From an uncultured Bacilli bacterium (GTDB lineage Bacteria > Bacillota_I > Bacilli_A > RFN20 > CAG-826): 10,326 nt of DNA. This document shows, piece by piece, positions 1-6,499 of the stretch. Positions within the stretch are counted from its first letter, which is position 1; each line of letters starts with the position of its first letter. The notes beneath the pieces were generated by a model. The model made no database searches. It had not been told where the DNA came from and was given only the letters and a program-made list of their open reading frames with translations. A program made the translations under genes and the position numbers. The DNA is taken from assembly GCA_944358755.1 (NCBI GenBank), contig CALVRY010000036.1, forward strand, positions 1 to 10,326, given 5' to 3'.

Positions 1-5
1 CTCAT
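1..5 (-). CDS. Start of a minus-strand gene cut by the window edge
   Basis: Only an ATG (positions 5-3) and two more bases are visible. The start is supported by a near-perfect Shine-Dalgarno sequence, GGAGGA, at positions 18-13 on the minus strand, seven bases upstream of the ATG. The gene lies downstream of the tRNA operon terminator, so it is probably transcribed separately. About 130 bases separate the RBS from that terminator, but I see no convincing promoter there. Nothing can be said about the product. Confidence 0.5.
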
Positions 6-138
6 ATTAATTTCCTCCACATGGTAATTATGAATAATCCAGTAGAGAAGAAAATGGTGTTATTTATTTACCAATACATTAATGCTTTCTAAAAAATGGA
101 TTTTCGAAACAAAATCTGGAAATTTTGGTACGAAAAAT

Positions 139-174
139 TAAAAAAGAGATGAAGCCGATACCATCTCTTTTTTT
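139..174 (-). terminator. Rho-independent terminator of the tRNA operon
   Basis: An 11-bp stem (141-151 pairing with 162-172) closes a 10-base loop. The core is GAGATG/CATCTC, flanked by A-tracts and T-tracts on both sides, so the hairpin ends in a U-run whichever strand is read. It lies about 45 bases after the last tRNA (tRNA-Leu, ending at 219 on the minus strand). Because it is symmetric it could also stop transcription arriving from the left. Confidence 0.8.
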
Positions 175-218
175 CTATTTTAACGATCTTAGTACTATAA
201 GTTCGCGGTGTTCTAGTT

Positions 219-305
219 TGGTGCCCGGGACCGGAATCGAACCGGTACGGTATTGCTACCACAGGATTTTAAGTCCTGCGCGTCTACCTATTCCGCCACC
301 TGGGC
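219..305 (-). tRNA. tRNA-Leu (anticodon TAA)
   Basis: Read on the minus strand this is a class II tRNA of 87 nt including an encoded CCA, with the long variable arm expected for leucine. The anticodon stem and loop read CAGGA-CTTAAAA-TCCTG, giving anticodon TAA, which decodes TTA and TTG. The T-arm loop TTCGATT is closed by a perfect CCGGT-type stem. The acceptor stem pairs GCCCAGG with CCCGGGC, leaving one A5-C68 mismatch. It is the last gene of the five-tRNA operon. Confidence 0.95.
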
Positions 306-315
306 AACAAATAAG

Positions 316-391
316 TGGTGATCCACTGGAGATTCGAACTCCAGACCCCTTGATTAAAAGTCAAGTGCTCTACCGACTGAGCTAGTGGATC
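316..391 (-). tRNA. tRNA-Lys (anticodon TTT)
   Basis: A 76-nt tRNA with encoded CCA on the minus strand. The acceptor stem GTGGATC pairs perfectly with GATCCAC. The anticodon stem and loop read CTTGA-CTTTTAA-TCAAG, giving anticodon TTT for AAA and AAG codons. The D arm (AGCTCAGTCGGTAGAGC) and T loop (TTCGAAT) are canonical. It is separated by ten bases from tRNA-Leu and nine from tRNA-Gln. Confidence 0.96.
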
Positions 392-400
392 ATATGTAAT

Positions 401-476
401 TGGCTGGGGTGGCTGGACTCGAACCAGCGAAATGACAGAGTCAAAGTCTGTTGCCTTACCTCTTGGCTACACCCCA
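401..476 (-). tRNA. tRNA-Gln (anticodon TTG)
   Basis: A 76-nt tRNA with encoded CCA on the minus strand. The acceptor stem TGGGGTG pairs perfectly with CACCCCA, starting with the weak U1-A72 pair typical of tRNA-Gln, and the discriminator base is G. The anticodon stem and loop read ACAGA-CTTTGAC-TCTGT, giving anticodon TTG. It is the third gene of the tRNA operon. Confidence 0.96.
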
Positions 477-485
477 AGATTTTAG

Positions 486-569
486 TGGTGGGAGGGGGCA
501 GATTCGAACTGCCGAACCCGAAGGAATTGATTTACAGTCAACCGCGTTTAGCCTCTTCGCTACCCTCCC
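486..569 (-). tRNA. tRNA-Tyr (anticodon GTA)
   Basis: An 84-nt class II tRNA with encoded CCA on the minus strand. The acceptor stem GGGAGGG pairs perfectly with CCCTCCC. The anticodon stem and loop read TTGA-CTGTAAA-TCAA, giving anticodon GTA. A medium-length variable arm with a TTCG tetraloop is present, as in bacterial tRNA-Tyr. It is the second gene of the operon. Confidence 0.96.
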
Positions 570-581
570 AAGTCGTTTAAA

Positions 582-657
582 TGGTGGATGTTACAGGGCT
601 TGAACCTATGACCTCCGCTGTGTAAAAGCGATGCTCTCCCAACTGAGCTAAACATCC
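582..657 (-). tRNA. tRNA-Val (anticodon TAC)
   Basis: A 76-nt tRNA with encoded CCA on the minus strand. The acceptor stem GGATGTT pairs with AACATCC. The anticodon stem and loop read TCGCT-TTTACAC-AGCGG, giving anticodon TAC. The D arm is AGCTCAGTTGGGAGAGC and the T loop TTCAAGC, with one G-U pair in the T stem. It is the first gene after the promoter at 681-710. Confidence 0.96.
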
Positions 658-660
658 GTT

Positions 661-673
661 CGCGTTTAACGCG
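661..673. repeat. Short perfect palindrome at the tRNA operon start site
   Basis: CGCGTT-T-AACGCG is a 6-bp inverted repeat around one central base. It sits between the -10 box (681-686) and the tRNA-Val 5' end (657). The expected transcription start at about 674 falls on its edge. It could be a processing or binding site in the short leader, or simply chance. Its GC-rich arms stand out from the AT-rich surroundings. Confidence 0.45.
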
Positions 674-680
674 CTTAAAT

Positions 681-710
681 AATATATCAAAGCAACATAT
701 TTTATGTCAA
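681..710 (-). promoter_or_regulatory. Promoter of the five-tRNA operon
   Basis: On the minus strand a perfect -35 box TTGACA (710-705) is followed after 18 bases by TATATT (686-681), a 5/6 match to the -10 consensus. A one-base shift gives ATATAT with a 17-base spacer. The start site would be near 674, about 17 bases before tRNA-Val. The strong -35 fits a stable-RNA promoter for a housekeeping sigma factor. Confidence 0.8.
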
Positions 711-780
711 TAATTTTTTAATAAAATTGAGATATTTGCAAACGGATGTTAGTTTGAATCAGTTTTTATTAATTAATAGA

Positions 781-2070
781 TTAATATCCAGGTTTTCCAA
801 GTAAATGGAACATATTTTTCTTATAAACTTCAACGCCTGGTTGGTTGAATGGATTTAATCCGTTTAAGTATGCGCTCATTGCGCAAGCTTTCATGTGGAA
901 GTATAAGAGTTCGCCAATACTTCTTGGAGTTAATTTCTTAAGAGAAAGTGTAATATTTGGAACATTTCCTACATCAGCGTGAGCTTGTAAAGTTCCTTCA
1001 TAAGCTTTTCTATTTACATAAGATAAATTTTTACCTGCAATATAATTTAAATTGTCTAAGTTGTCTTTATCAAATGGGATTTCGAAGTCTTTATTTGGTT
1101 CGTCAAAGTAAGTGACAGTTTCAAAAAGAATTTTACTTCCTTCTTGAATAAATTGGCCAAGTGAGTGTAAATCAGTAGTGAAAGTACAACTTGTAACAAG
1201 AAGTGATTTTCCTTCTTTGCCTTCTGATTCATCGAATAATTGTTTAAGCCAACCATTTAAACATTCAAGTCTTGGTTCGTAAGTAACAACCATTTCAACT
1301 TTACATCCTCTTAAATATAATGCGTGTCTTTCAAGAGCATATTTATAAGCTTCATTTTCTTCAAGATTTTCACTTGAGTAATTTTTGACGCCATCTCTTA
1401 AGCCTTCAATAAATTCTTTAATGTCGATTCCTGCACAGGCGATTGGAAACAAACCAACTGGAGTCATAACAGAGAATCTTCCTCCGATATCTCCAGGAAG
1501 TTCGAAAGTTTCGTAACCTTCAGTATCACTTAATTTTCTTAAAGCGCCCTGTGATTTATCAGTTACAGCGACAATTGCGTCTTTTGCTTTATCTTTCCCA
1601 TATTTTTTCTCAGCAAGTTCCTTTAAAATTCTGAAGCTAATACTTGTTTCAGTAGTTGTACCAGATTTAGAAATAACACAAACACAGAAATTTTTGTCTT
1701 TAATAAAGTTAATAACTTCAGCTGTATAATTTGGGTCAAGTGTATTTCCAAGGTATACAATTTTCATTTTATCTTGAGAATATAAACCATTAATTGCTTC
1801 AATAACAGCTCTTGGACCTAAATAAGATCCACCAATTCCACAAACAACTAAAACTTCGTAATGGTCTCTGAAGAAATTAGCTTTTTTAATAATTCGATCA
1901 ATTTCTTTTTCTTCAAGCCTTGTAGGATAATCTAACCAACCTAAGTAGTCGCCGCCAGCACCTGTTTTATCGACAATAATTTTATTAATTTCTCTAACAC
2001 GATCTTTCCAAATGCTTGGCATATAAAGATCGTCTGCTTTACAATGCTCAAATCCAACTTTAATACTCAT
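781..2070 (-). CDS. pgi: Glucose-6-phosphate isomerase
   Basis: This enzyme interconverts glucose 6-phosphate and fructose 6-phosphate in the cytoplasm, the second step of glycolysis. The protein is 429 aa, close to the usual length of the compact Bacillus-type enzyme. Family motifs are present in order: GIGGSYLG (78-85) and SKSGTTTET (134-142), which bind the sugar phosphate; the signature DIGGRFSVMTPVG (194-206); ESEGKEG (281-287) with the likely catalytic Glu281; DLHS with His302; and VEVYKKN with Lys417 near the C-terminus. The 21-residue spacing of Glu281 and His302 matches my memory of the Bacillus enzyme. The ATG is preceded by GAGGG about ten bases upstream. The gene overlaps the upstream S1 gene by 11 bases, so translation is probably coupled. 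It is the last gene of a four-gene operon. No strong terminator is visible between it and the tRNA promoter. Confidence 0.97.
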   Translation of the reverse strand: MSIKVGFEHCKADDLYMPSIWKDRVREINKIIVDKTGAGGDYLGWLDYPTRLEEKEIDRIIKKANFFRDHYEVLVVCGIGGSYLGPRAVIEAINGLYSQDKMKIVYLGNTLDPNYTAEVINFIKDKNFCVCVISKSGTTTETSISFRILKELAEKKYGKDKAKDAIVAVTDKSQGALRKLSDTEGYETFELPGDIGGRFSVMTPVGLFPIACAGIDIKEFIEGLRDGVKNYSSENLEENEAYKYALERHALYLRGCKVEMVVTYEPRLECLNGWLKQLFDESEGKEGKSLLVTSCTFTTDLHSLGQFIQEGSKILFETVTYFDEPNKDFEIPFDKDNLDNLNYIAGKNLSYVNRKAYEGTLQAHADVGNVPNITLSLKKLTPRSIGELLYFHMKACAMSAYLNGLNPFNQPGVEVYKKNMFHLLGKPGY

Positions 2071-2446
2071 TTTTGTTTTCCCTCTCTAATTCTTCAGCAA
2101 TCATTTTTGGCAAAGCCTTATCTAATTTTGAAAAATCTATTTCTTTTAAATAACTTGTTATCTTTTTAGATGGAAGAATCTCTTTATAAGGATTTAATTC
2201 ATCAGGTAAATCCTTAATAGATACATTTAAAAATTTTGTAGATTTATCAATTCTTTTGATAGTAACAGTGATAATATCTCCAATTGTAAAATAGCTATGA
2301 ATGTTGTTTACAAAATTACTGGAAATTTCGCTGATATGTAATAATCCAATATAGCCATTATCAAAAGATAAAAAAGCGCCATATTTTTTGATACTTGTTA
2401 TAATTCCTTCGATAATATCGCCCTCTTTATATGGATTATCAATCAA
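2060..2446 (-). CDS. S1-domain RNA-binding protein (YugI/CvfD-like)
   Basis: A 128-aa cytoplasmic protein. An N-terminal S1 (OB-fold) RNA-binding domain covers about residues 5-75, with the motifs GDIIEGIITSIKKYGAF, GLLHISEIS and VSIKDL. A charged, helical C-terminal tail follows. In Bacilli such single-S1 proteins (general stress protein 13, YugI, CvfD) associate with ribosomes or regulate RNA, so a role in translation is likely but not shown here. The start chosen is TTG at 2446. It lies eight bases after a perfect GGAGGG and just before the domain, and places the gene 8 bases inside the end of ispD. An in-frame ATG at 2530 would add 28 residues encoded inside ispD and has no comparable RBS. 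As I recall, yugI also lies near pgi in Bacillus subtilis, which would fit the association here. Confidence 0.85.
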   Translation of the reverse strand: MIDNPYKEGDIIEGIITSIKKYGAFLSFDNGYIGLLHISEISSNFVNNIHSYFTIGDIITVTIKRIDKSTKFLNVSIKDLPDELNPYKEILPSKKITSYLKEIDFSKLDKALPKMIAEELERENKNEY

Positions 2447-3137
2447 AATTAAATCCCTCCACAATTTTCTTAAAAAGAAGCAAGTCTTCAGAAGTAGTGA
2501 TTTTGAAATTAAATGCGCTGCCTTCAACAAGTTTCACTTTTGACCCTAATTTTGTTAATAAAGAAGTGTCATCGGTAAAGTTTAACTCACCATTTTTAAG
2601 TGCCCTTTCATGGGCGCTATAAATTATATCAAATTTAAAGCCTTGTGGTGTTTGAAGTTTTACCAAATTTTTTCTATCTAGCGAAGAAGCGATGATTTTG
2701 TTTTCTTCTTTACATAGAGAATCATATAAAGGCACAGCAAGACTTGCTCCATCATTCGTTTTGAGTTCGTTTAATAAATTTAATATTTCATGGCGTCTCA
2801 CAAGAGGTCGGCACGCGTCGTGAAATAATACATAATCACAAAAAATATTTGAGTTTTGCAGGGCTTTTAATGAATTATAGACACTTTCTTGCCTTGTTTG
2901 GCCCCCCAAAATAACCCCAATTTCATGATTATATTTACTTGTTTTAATAAAGTTATTTAAAAAAACTAAATGCGTTTTATCGCAAACCAAAAAGATTTTT
3001 TCAATTTCTTTTAAAGAATCAAAAGTATCTAAACAAAATTCAAAAAGATATTTATTTTTAATTTTTATGAATTGCTTAGGAGTGTTTCCGCCAAATCTTT
3101 GGGAACTTCCTGCAAGCAATATGAAAGCACACGTCAT
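2439..3137 (-). CDS. ispD: 2-C-methyl-D-erythritol 4-phosphate cytidylyltransferase
   Basis: This enzyme transfers CMP from CTP to methylerythritol 4-phosphate, the third step of the MEP (non-mevalonate) isoprenoid pathway, in the cytoplasm. The 232-aa length is typical. Visible motifs: the nucleotide-binding loop LLAGSSQRFGGNTPKQF (7-23) with Lys21; GGQTRQESV (78-86); FHDACRPLV (105-113), equivalent to the usual VHDAARPLV; QTPQGF (162-167); TDDTSLL (178-184); and the C-terminal NFKITTSEDL (210-219) with Lys212. The start codon shares four bases (ATGA) with the stop of the HAD gene, and the nearest Shine-Dalgarno-like sequence is some 16 bases away, so translational coupling is likely. The main alternative is the related ribitol-5-phosphate cytidylyltransferase TarI. 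No teichoic acid genes are nearby, so IspD is preferred. Confidence 0.9.
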   Translation of the reverse strand: MTCAFILLAGSSQRFGGNTPKQFIKIKNKYLFEFCLDTFDSLKEIEKIFLVCDKTHLVFLNNFIKTSKYNHEIGVILGGQTRQESVYNSLKALQNSNIFCDYVLFHDACRPLVRRHEILNLLNELKTNDGASLAVPLYDSLCKEENKIIASSLDRKNLVKLQTPQGFKFDIIYSAHERALKNGELNFTDDTSLLTKLGSKVKLVEGSAFNFKITTSEDLLLFKKIVEGFNFD

Positions 3138-3967
3138 AATTGTTTTTCAGTTTTCTCCCTTTTTAACTCAAGGGTTTCTCTAATTGAAATTCCATCAATA
3201 ATTAATTTAACAACTTTTTCGAGTTCACTATTTGAGGAATAATCGGCTTTACAAATATAATTTACACGCCCATCTTCAAAAAGATGTGCGACTTTATCTT
3301 GGCTACCTTTTGGGTAAACTGCAATGGAAGTGCCACCATTTTCCTTGACTAAAATCATGCAAGGTACATCAGTAAGTCCATCACCCATATATATCATATT
3401 TTGATAAATGATTCTTCTATTTGGTGTTTTTTCATTAACTTCTCTATCATCGTTTGTATTAATAACACCTTTTGAAATTCTAAAAATATATTGAGTTTTT
3501 AAGGTGTAATTAACGATTGTTCTTGGCCGAAAAGCTGTTTCGTTCTCGTCATAGAGATATTCACAACCGAAAACTTGTTTAAAATCTTTAAAAATTGGGC
3601 ACCCTTCAACAATTTCTTTGTTTCCGCTTGTAATTAAATAATGCTCACAGATAAGCCCTTTTTGAGCGGCATACTCATTAATTCTATTAAACCAAGTTGT
3701 AACTCCATCGAAAAACTTGATATTTTTGCCACAGTCATGCAAAAAATTGCGATCTAATTTGATACCTTTTTCTTTGCAACAATAAATCATCATATAAAGA
3801 TAGCCAAGTATCTTATCCATATCATATTTTTTACAAAATTCCTCTGTTTTTGCCCAAAATTCTTCAGGAGTATAGCCTAGTTTTGGGATAAACGAGAAAT
3901 TTTGCATATCCTCTAAAGCAAGAGTTCGATCAAAATCATACATTAGCGCTATAATTGGTTTTGCCAT
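3134..3967 (-). CDS. HAD-superfamily phosphatase of unknown substrate
   Basis: A 277-aa cytoplasmic haloacid dehalogenase-like hydrolase. Motif I is DFDRTL (about 11-16), with the nucleophile and general acid Asp pair. Motif II is LITSGN (about 110-115). The acidic motif IV is GDGLTDVP, which binds magnesium. About 95 residues between motifs I and II form a helical C1-type cap that would set substrate specificity. The start at 3967 (MAKPII) is preferred over a TTG at 3994 because GAGGT lies six bases upstream. The TTG would also overlap the promoter. It is the first gene of the operon and overlaps ispD by four bases, but its cap does not reveal the substrate. A role in phosphoserine, nucleotide or isoprenoid-phosphate metabolism would be guesswork. 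Confidence 0.85.
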   Translation of the reverse strand: MAKPIIALMYDFDRTLALEDMQNFSFIPKLGYTPEEFWAKTEEFCKKYDMDKILGYLYMMIYCCKEKGIKLDRNFLHDCGKNIKFFDGVTTWFNRINEYAAQKGLICEHYLITSGNKEIVEGCPIFKDFKQVFGCEYLYDENETAFRPRTIVNYTLKTQYIFRISKGVINTNDDREVNEKTPNRRIIYQNMIYMGDGLTDVPCMILVKENGGTSIAVYPKGSQDKVAHLFEDGRVNYICKADYSSNSELEKVVKLIIDGISIRETLELKREKTEKQL

Positions 3968-3989
3968 AATTCTACCTCGCTTGTATTCT
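3961..3989 (+). promoter_or_regulatory. Predicted promoter for the LemA-like/M3 peptidase pair
   Basis: On the plus strand TTGCCA (3961-3966, 5/6 match) is followed after 17 bases by TATTCT (3984-3989, 4/6 match). The start site would be near 3996, giving a leader of about 40 bases before the ATG at 4035. The -35 box lies inside the first codons of the divergent HAD gene. The -10 box coincides, on the other strand, with the -10 box of the HAD operon promoter. Confidence 0.45.
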
Positions 3990-4013
3990 AACAAATGAGT
4001 GGATTTTAGTCAA
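3985..4013 (-). promoter_or_regulatory. Promoter of the HAD-ispD-S1-pgi operon
   Basis: On the minus strand TTGACT (4013-4008, 5/6 match) is followed after exactly 17 bases by TAGAAT (3990-3985, 5/6 match). The expected start site near 3978 leaves a very short leader of about 11 bases that just contains the GAGGT ribosome binding site (3978-3974) of the HAD gene. All four genes downstream overlap, so this single promoter can serve the whole operon. Confidence 0.75.
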
Positions 4014-4034
4014 AAAAGGTGGTATTTTATCGAT

Positions 4035-4592
4035 ATGTTTATGCATATTTTGCTTTCATTTAATACAACCGTAACTATTTCGATTATCGCTATTGTAATT
4101 AGCGTAATTATTTTATTCTATTTAGTTTTGTTAATAACAACTTTCGTTTTTATGCATAATTTTAAAATTGATATATTAAGAAAAAAGGATTTTTTAAACG
4201 TTACGCTTTATCAAAAAATAGATTTGTTAATTAAACTAAGTGACTTACTTTCTGAACACCTTGATGAAAAAGATCCTTTAAAAATCCTTGGACAAAACGA
4301 CGAACTTAAAGCTTATCAAAAACTAAATGCAGAAGAATTTGAAGAATTTTACGGATATTCTGAAAAAATGTTACAAAATGCGCAAAAAATATACATTAAT
4401 TACGATTTAAAAGAGAAGAAAAAACAAGTAGAGGAAATATTTCTAGCAATAGGCGAATTGAATGAAAAATATTTTCAAGCAGTTCAACTTTATAACACAT
4501 CAGTTGTTGCTTATAACTATTGGTATAACTTTTTCTCAACAAAATGGGTTAAAAAACTATTTTTTATTAAAAAAATAGATACGATTAAATAA
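4035..4592 (+). CDS. LemA-like membrane-anchored protein
   Basis: A 185-aa protein with one strong N-terminal hydrophobic segment (about residues 8-38). A charged, mostly alpha-helical domain follows (about 45-175). Near the C-terminus, LNEKYFQAVQLYNTSVVAYN resembles the conserved LemA-family pattern, in which YN pairs are followed by an aromatic residue-rich end. The likely topology is a membrane anchor with a helical bundle outside or along the membrane. LemA-family function is poorly known. The start is uncertain. ATG at 4035 follows AGGTGG by 12 bases; a second ATG is at 4041; a GTG at 3999 would extend the protein by 12 residues but would lie at the predicted transcription start. It is 17 bases upstream of the M3 peptidase and probably cotranscribed with it. 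The family call rests on the C-terminal pattern and architecture only. Confidence 0.65.
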   Translation: MFMHILLSFNTTVTISIIAIVISVIILFYLVLLITTFVFMHNFKIDILRKKDFLNVTLYQKIDLLIKLSDLLSEHLDEKDPLKILGQNDELKAYQKLNAEEFEEFYGYSEKMLQNAQKIYINYDLKEKKKQVEEIFLAIGELNEKYFQAVQLYNTSVVAYNYWYNFFSTKWVKKLFFIKKIDTIK

Positions 4593-4609
4593 AAAGAAAG
4601 GATATTATT

Positions 4610-6304
4610 ATGAAATTTGAAGAAATGAAATTAAGAGTACCTAATTTAAAAACTTTAGAAGGCAAACTTTCAAAAATCACAGAGGATTTAAAAAATGCGA
4701 AAGACGCCAAAGATGCAATTAGTGCGGTCAACAAATATTTTAAAATTTCAAATGATGTGAATAGCGATATTACAATTATCAATATTCGTTTTACTTTAGA
4801 CACTACTAAAAAAGAATATATTAAAGCGAATGATAAAATAAATGAAATCCAACCAATTATCAGCGATTATTTCCAAAAATTTGAGAAAGAAATGGTGAAT
4901 TCGAAATTTAAAAAAGAACTTGAAACCAAATTTGGTACATTGCTTTTTACTCAAATTGAAAATGGCTTTAAATGTTTTGACGAAAAAATTATTCCTGAAT
5001 TACAAGAAGAAAATCGTTTAGTAAGCGAATACGAAGCTTTGCTTGCTAGCGCCAAAATCGAATATAAAGGTGAAGTGTTAAATCTATCACAAATTGGAAA
5101 ATATATGAGCGATAAAGATCGTGACACTCGTATCGAATCCGCAAAATTATATTATGGTTTTTTAAGCGAAAACGATGCAAAACTCGGGGAAATTTACGAT
5201 AAATTAGTAAAAATTAGAACTCAAATTGCTCATAAATTAGGCTTTAAGAATTATATTGAACTTGGTTATTTAAGACTCGGAAGAGTTGATTATAACGCAG
5301 AAATGGTCAAAGGATATCGTGAACAAATCAAAAAAGATGTCGTCCCGGTTGTATATAAATTGAGAAAGAATCAAGCAAAAAGATTGGGCTATAAAAAACC
5401 ACTTTTCCTTGATTACAATCTTTTCTTTAAGGAAGGAAATGCCAAACCTTGTGGAAATACTGACTATTTAGTCAAATGTGCTAGCAAAATGTACCATGAA
5501 ATGGGCACAGAAAGCGGAGAATTCTTCGATTTTATGGTTGAAAACCATTTAATGGATCTTGATGCTAAAGCAGGAAAGCAAGGTGGAGGTTATATGACTT
5601 TTATCCCACGCTATAAATCGCCATTTATTTTCGCAAACTCTAATGGCACAAGTAGTGATGTTGACACTTTAACTCATGAAGTTGGACACGCTTTCCAAGG
5701 ATATCTTTGTAGAAATGTGAAAGTTCCAAATTATCAAATGCCAACTTTAGAAGCATGTGAAATTGATTCGATGTCAATGGAATTCTTTGCTTGGCCATGG
5801 ATGGAACTTTTCTTTAAAGATGGCGCCGATAAATATCGTTTTGCACATCTTGATGGTGCTATTTCATTCTTGCCATATGGTGCAGAAGTTGATGAATTTC
5901 AACATTTTGTCTATGAAAACCCAGATGCTACACACGAAGAGAGATGTAAAAAATGGGCTGAACTTGAAAAAATATATCGCCCATGGATGAATTTTGGTGA
6001 TTTTGATTATTTAAATAGTGGAAAAATGTGGATTAGACAACATCATATTTTCGGCACGCCTTTCTACTATATTGACTATACATTGGCACAAGTTTTAGCG
6101 TTACAATTTAAATGTGAAATGGATAAAAATAGAGAAAAAGCTTGGAAAAAATATATTAAATTATTAAAAATGGGTGGGAGATATCCATTCTTAACTCTTG
6201 TTGAAAAAGATAAATTAAGAAATCCATTTATCGATGGAAATGTTAAGAAAGTTATTAAACCTCAAATTAAAGTTCTTAACAATTTTGAAAAAGAATTTGA
6301 ATAA
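4610..6304 (+). CDS. M3-family oligoendopeptidase (PepF-like)
   Basis: A 564-aa zinc metallopeptidase of family M3, expected to cut short peptides in the cytoplasm. The zinc site is clear: HEVGH at 356-360 provides two histidine ligands and the catalytic Glu357. EIDSM about 28 residues later supplies the third ligand, probably Glu384, in the spacing seen in thimet oligopeptidase-type enzymes. The C-terminal stretch HHIFGTPFYYIDYTLAQV holds the His/Tyr residues that stabilise the transition state in this family. The N-terminal ~200 residues are helical and probably form the lid of the peptide channel. There is no signal peptide. The ATG follows AGAAAGG by eight bases. The length agrees with the shorter Bacillota M3 oligoendopeptidases. 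Transcription should end at the hairpin near 6374-6413. Confidence 0.93.
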   Translation: MKFEEMKLRVPNLKTLEGKLSKITEDLKNAKDAKDAISAVNKYFKISNDVNSDITIINIRFTLDTTKKEYIKANDKINEIQPIISDYFQKFEKEMVNSKFKKELETKFGTLLFTQIENGFKCFDEKIIPELQEENRLVSEYEALLASAKIEYKGEVLNLSQIGKYMSDKDRDTRIESAKLYYGFLSENDAKLGEIYDKLVKIRTQIAHKLGFKNYIELGYLRLGRVDYNAEMVKGYREQIKKDVVPVVYKLRKNQAKRLGYKKPLFLDYNLFFKEGNAKPCGNTDYLVKCASKMYHEMGTESGEFFDFMVENHLMDLDAKAGKQGGGYMTFIPRYKSPFIFANSNGTSSDVDTLTHEVGHAFQGYLCRNVKVPNYQMPTLEACEIDSMSMEFFAWPWMELFFKDGADKYRFAHLDGAISFLPYGAEVDEFQHFVYENPDATHEERCKKWAELEKIYRPWMNFGDFDYLNSGKMWIRQHHIFGTPFYYIDYTLAQVLALQFKCEMDKNREKAWKKYIKLLKMGGRYPFLTLVEKDKLRNPFIDGNVKKVIKPQIKVLNNFEKEFE

Positions 6305-6358
6305 AATTTCGAAAGAACTAAATTTTTCAAATAAAAAATCCTAAGAATATTTTAAAAA

Positions 6359-6424
6359 AGACTATATTTTTTTAAAAAGTTCTGGAAAAAATGCAAAATT
6401 TCCGGAACTTTTTTAATATAGTCT
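6359..6424 (+). terminator. Long nested inverted repeat acting as terminator after the M3 peptidase
   Basis: The inner stem of 15 bp (6374-6388 with 6399-6413, one G-U pair) encloses a 10-base loop. It carries GTTCTGGAAA on the left arm and TTTCCGGAAC on the right, with an A-tract before and a T-tract after: a textbook rho-independent terminator for the plus strand. Outside it lies a second, 10-bp inverted repeat (AGACTATATT, 6359-6368, with its complement at 6415-6424). The outer repeat is separated from the inner stem by a few T residues on one side and a single T on the other. The outer arms are not needed for termination, so the 66-base element may be a small palindromic repeat as well. 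Confidence 0.75.
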
Positions 6425-6455
6425 AGGAATTTGCAAAAAAAGTATAGGAAAATTG

Positions 6456-6484
6456 AAAAAAGCCAGCTTTTTGCAAAGCTGGCT
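6456..6484 (-). terminator. Rho-independent terminator of the pduL-TSCPD operon
   Basis: A perfect 10-bp stem AGCCAGCTTT/AAAGCTGGCT (6461-6470 with 6475-6484) closes a four-base loop. On the minus strand it is followed by a run of six T residues (6461-6456). It starts 16 bases after the stop codon of the TSCPD gene. It also contains A residues upstream on the minus strand, but read in the plus direction it has only a short T-run, so its main role is on the minus strand. Confidence 0.85.
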
Positions 6485-6499
6485 GAATTTTAGTAGTAG

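Noticed and set aside
125..385. Plus-strand 86-aa open frame
   Set aside because: It runs through the terminator and antisense to two tRNA genes (Leu and Lys). The protein-like text is a shadow of tRNA sequence and there is no RBS.
1056..1256. 66-aa minus-strand frame inside pgi
   Set aside because: It lies wholly within the well-supported pgi coding sequence in another frame and has no motif or independent start signal.
2431..2622. 63-aa plus-strand frame
   Set aside because: It is antisense to ispD and the S1 gene start, without supporting signals.
4585..4803. 72-aa hydrophobic minus-strand frame
   Set aside because: It is antisense to the start of the M3 peptidase. Its hydrophobicity comes from reading Lys-rich codons backwards.
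5757..5990. 77-aa plus-strand frame inside the M3 peptidase
   Set aside because: It is a frame shadow of the peptidase zinc-site region.
6425..6460. Imperfect direct repeat TAGGAA...TTG...AAAAAAG
   Set aside because: The two copies differ by gaps and substitutions in A-rich DNA. Chance similarity is the simpler explanation.
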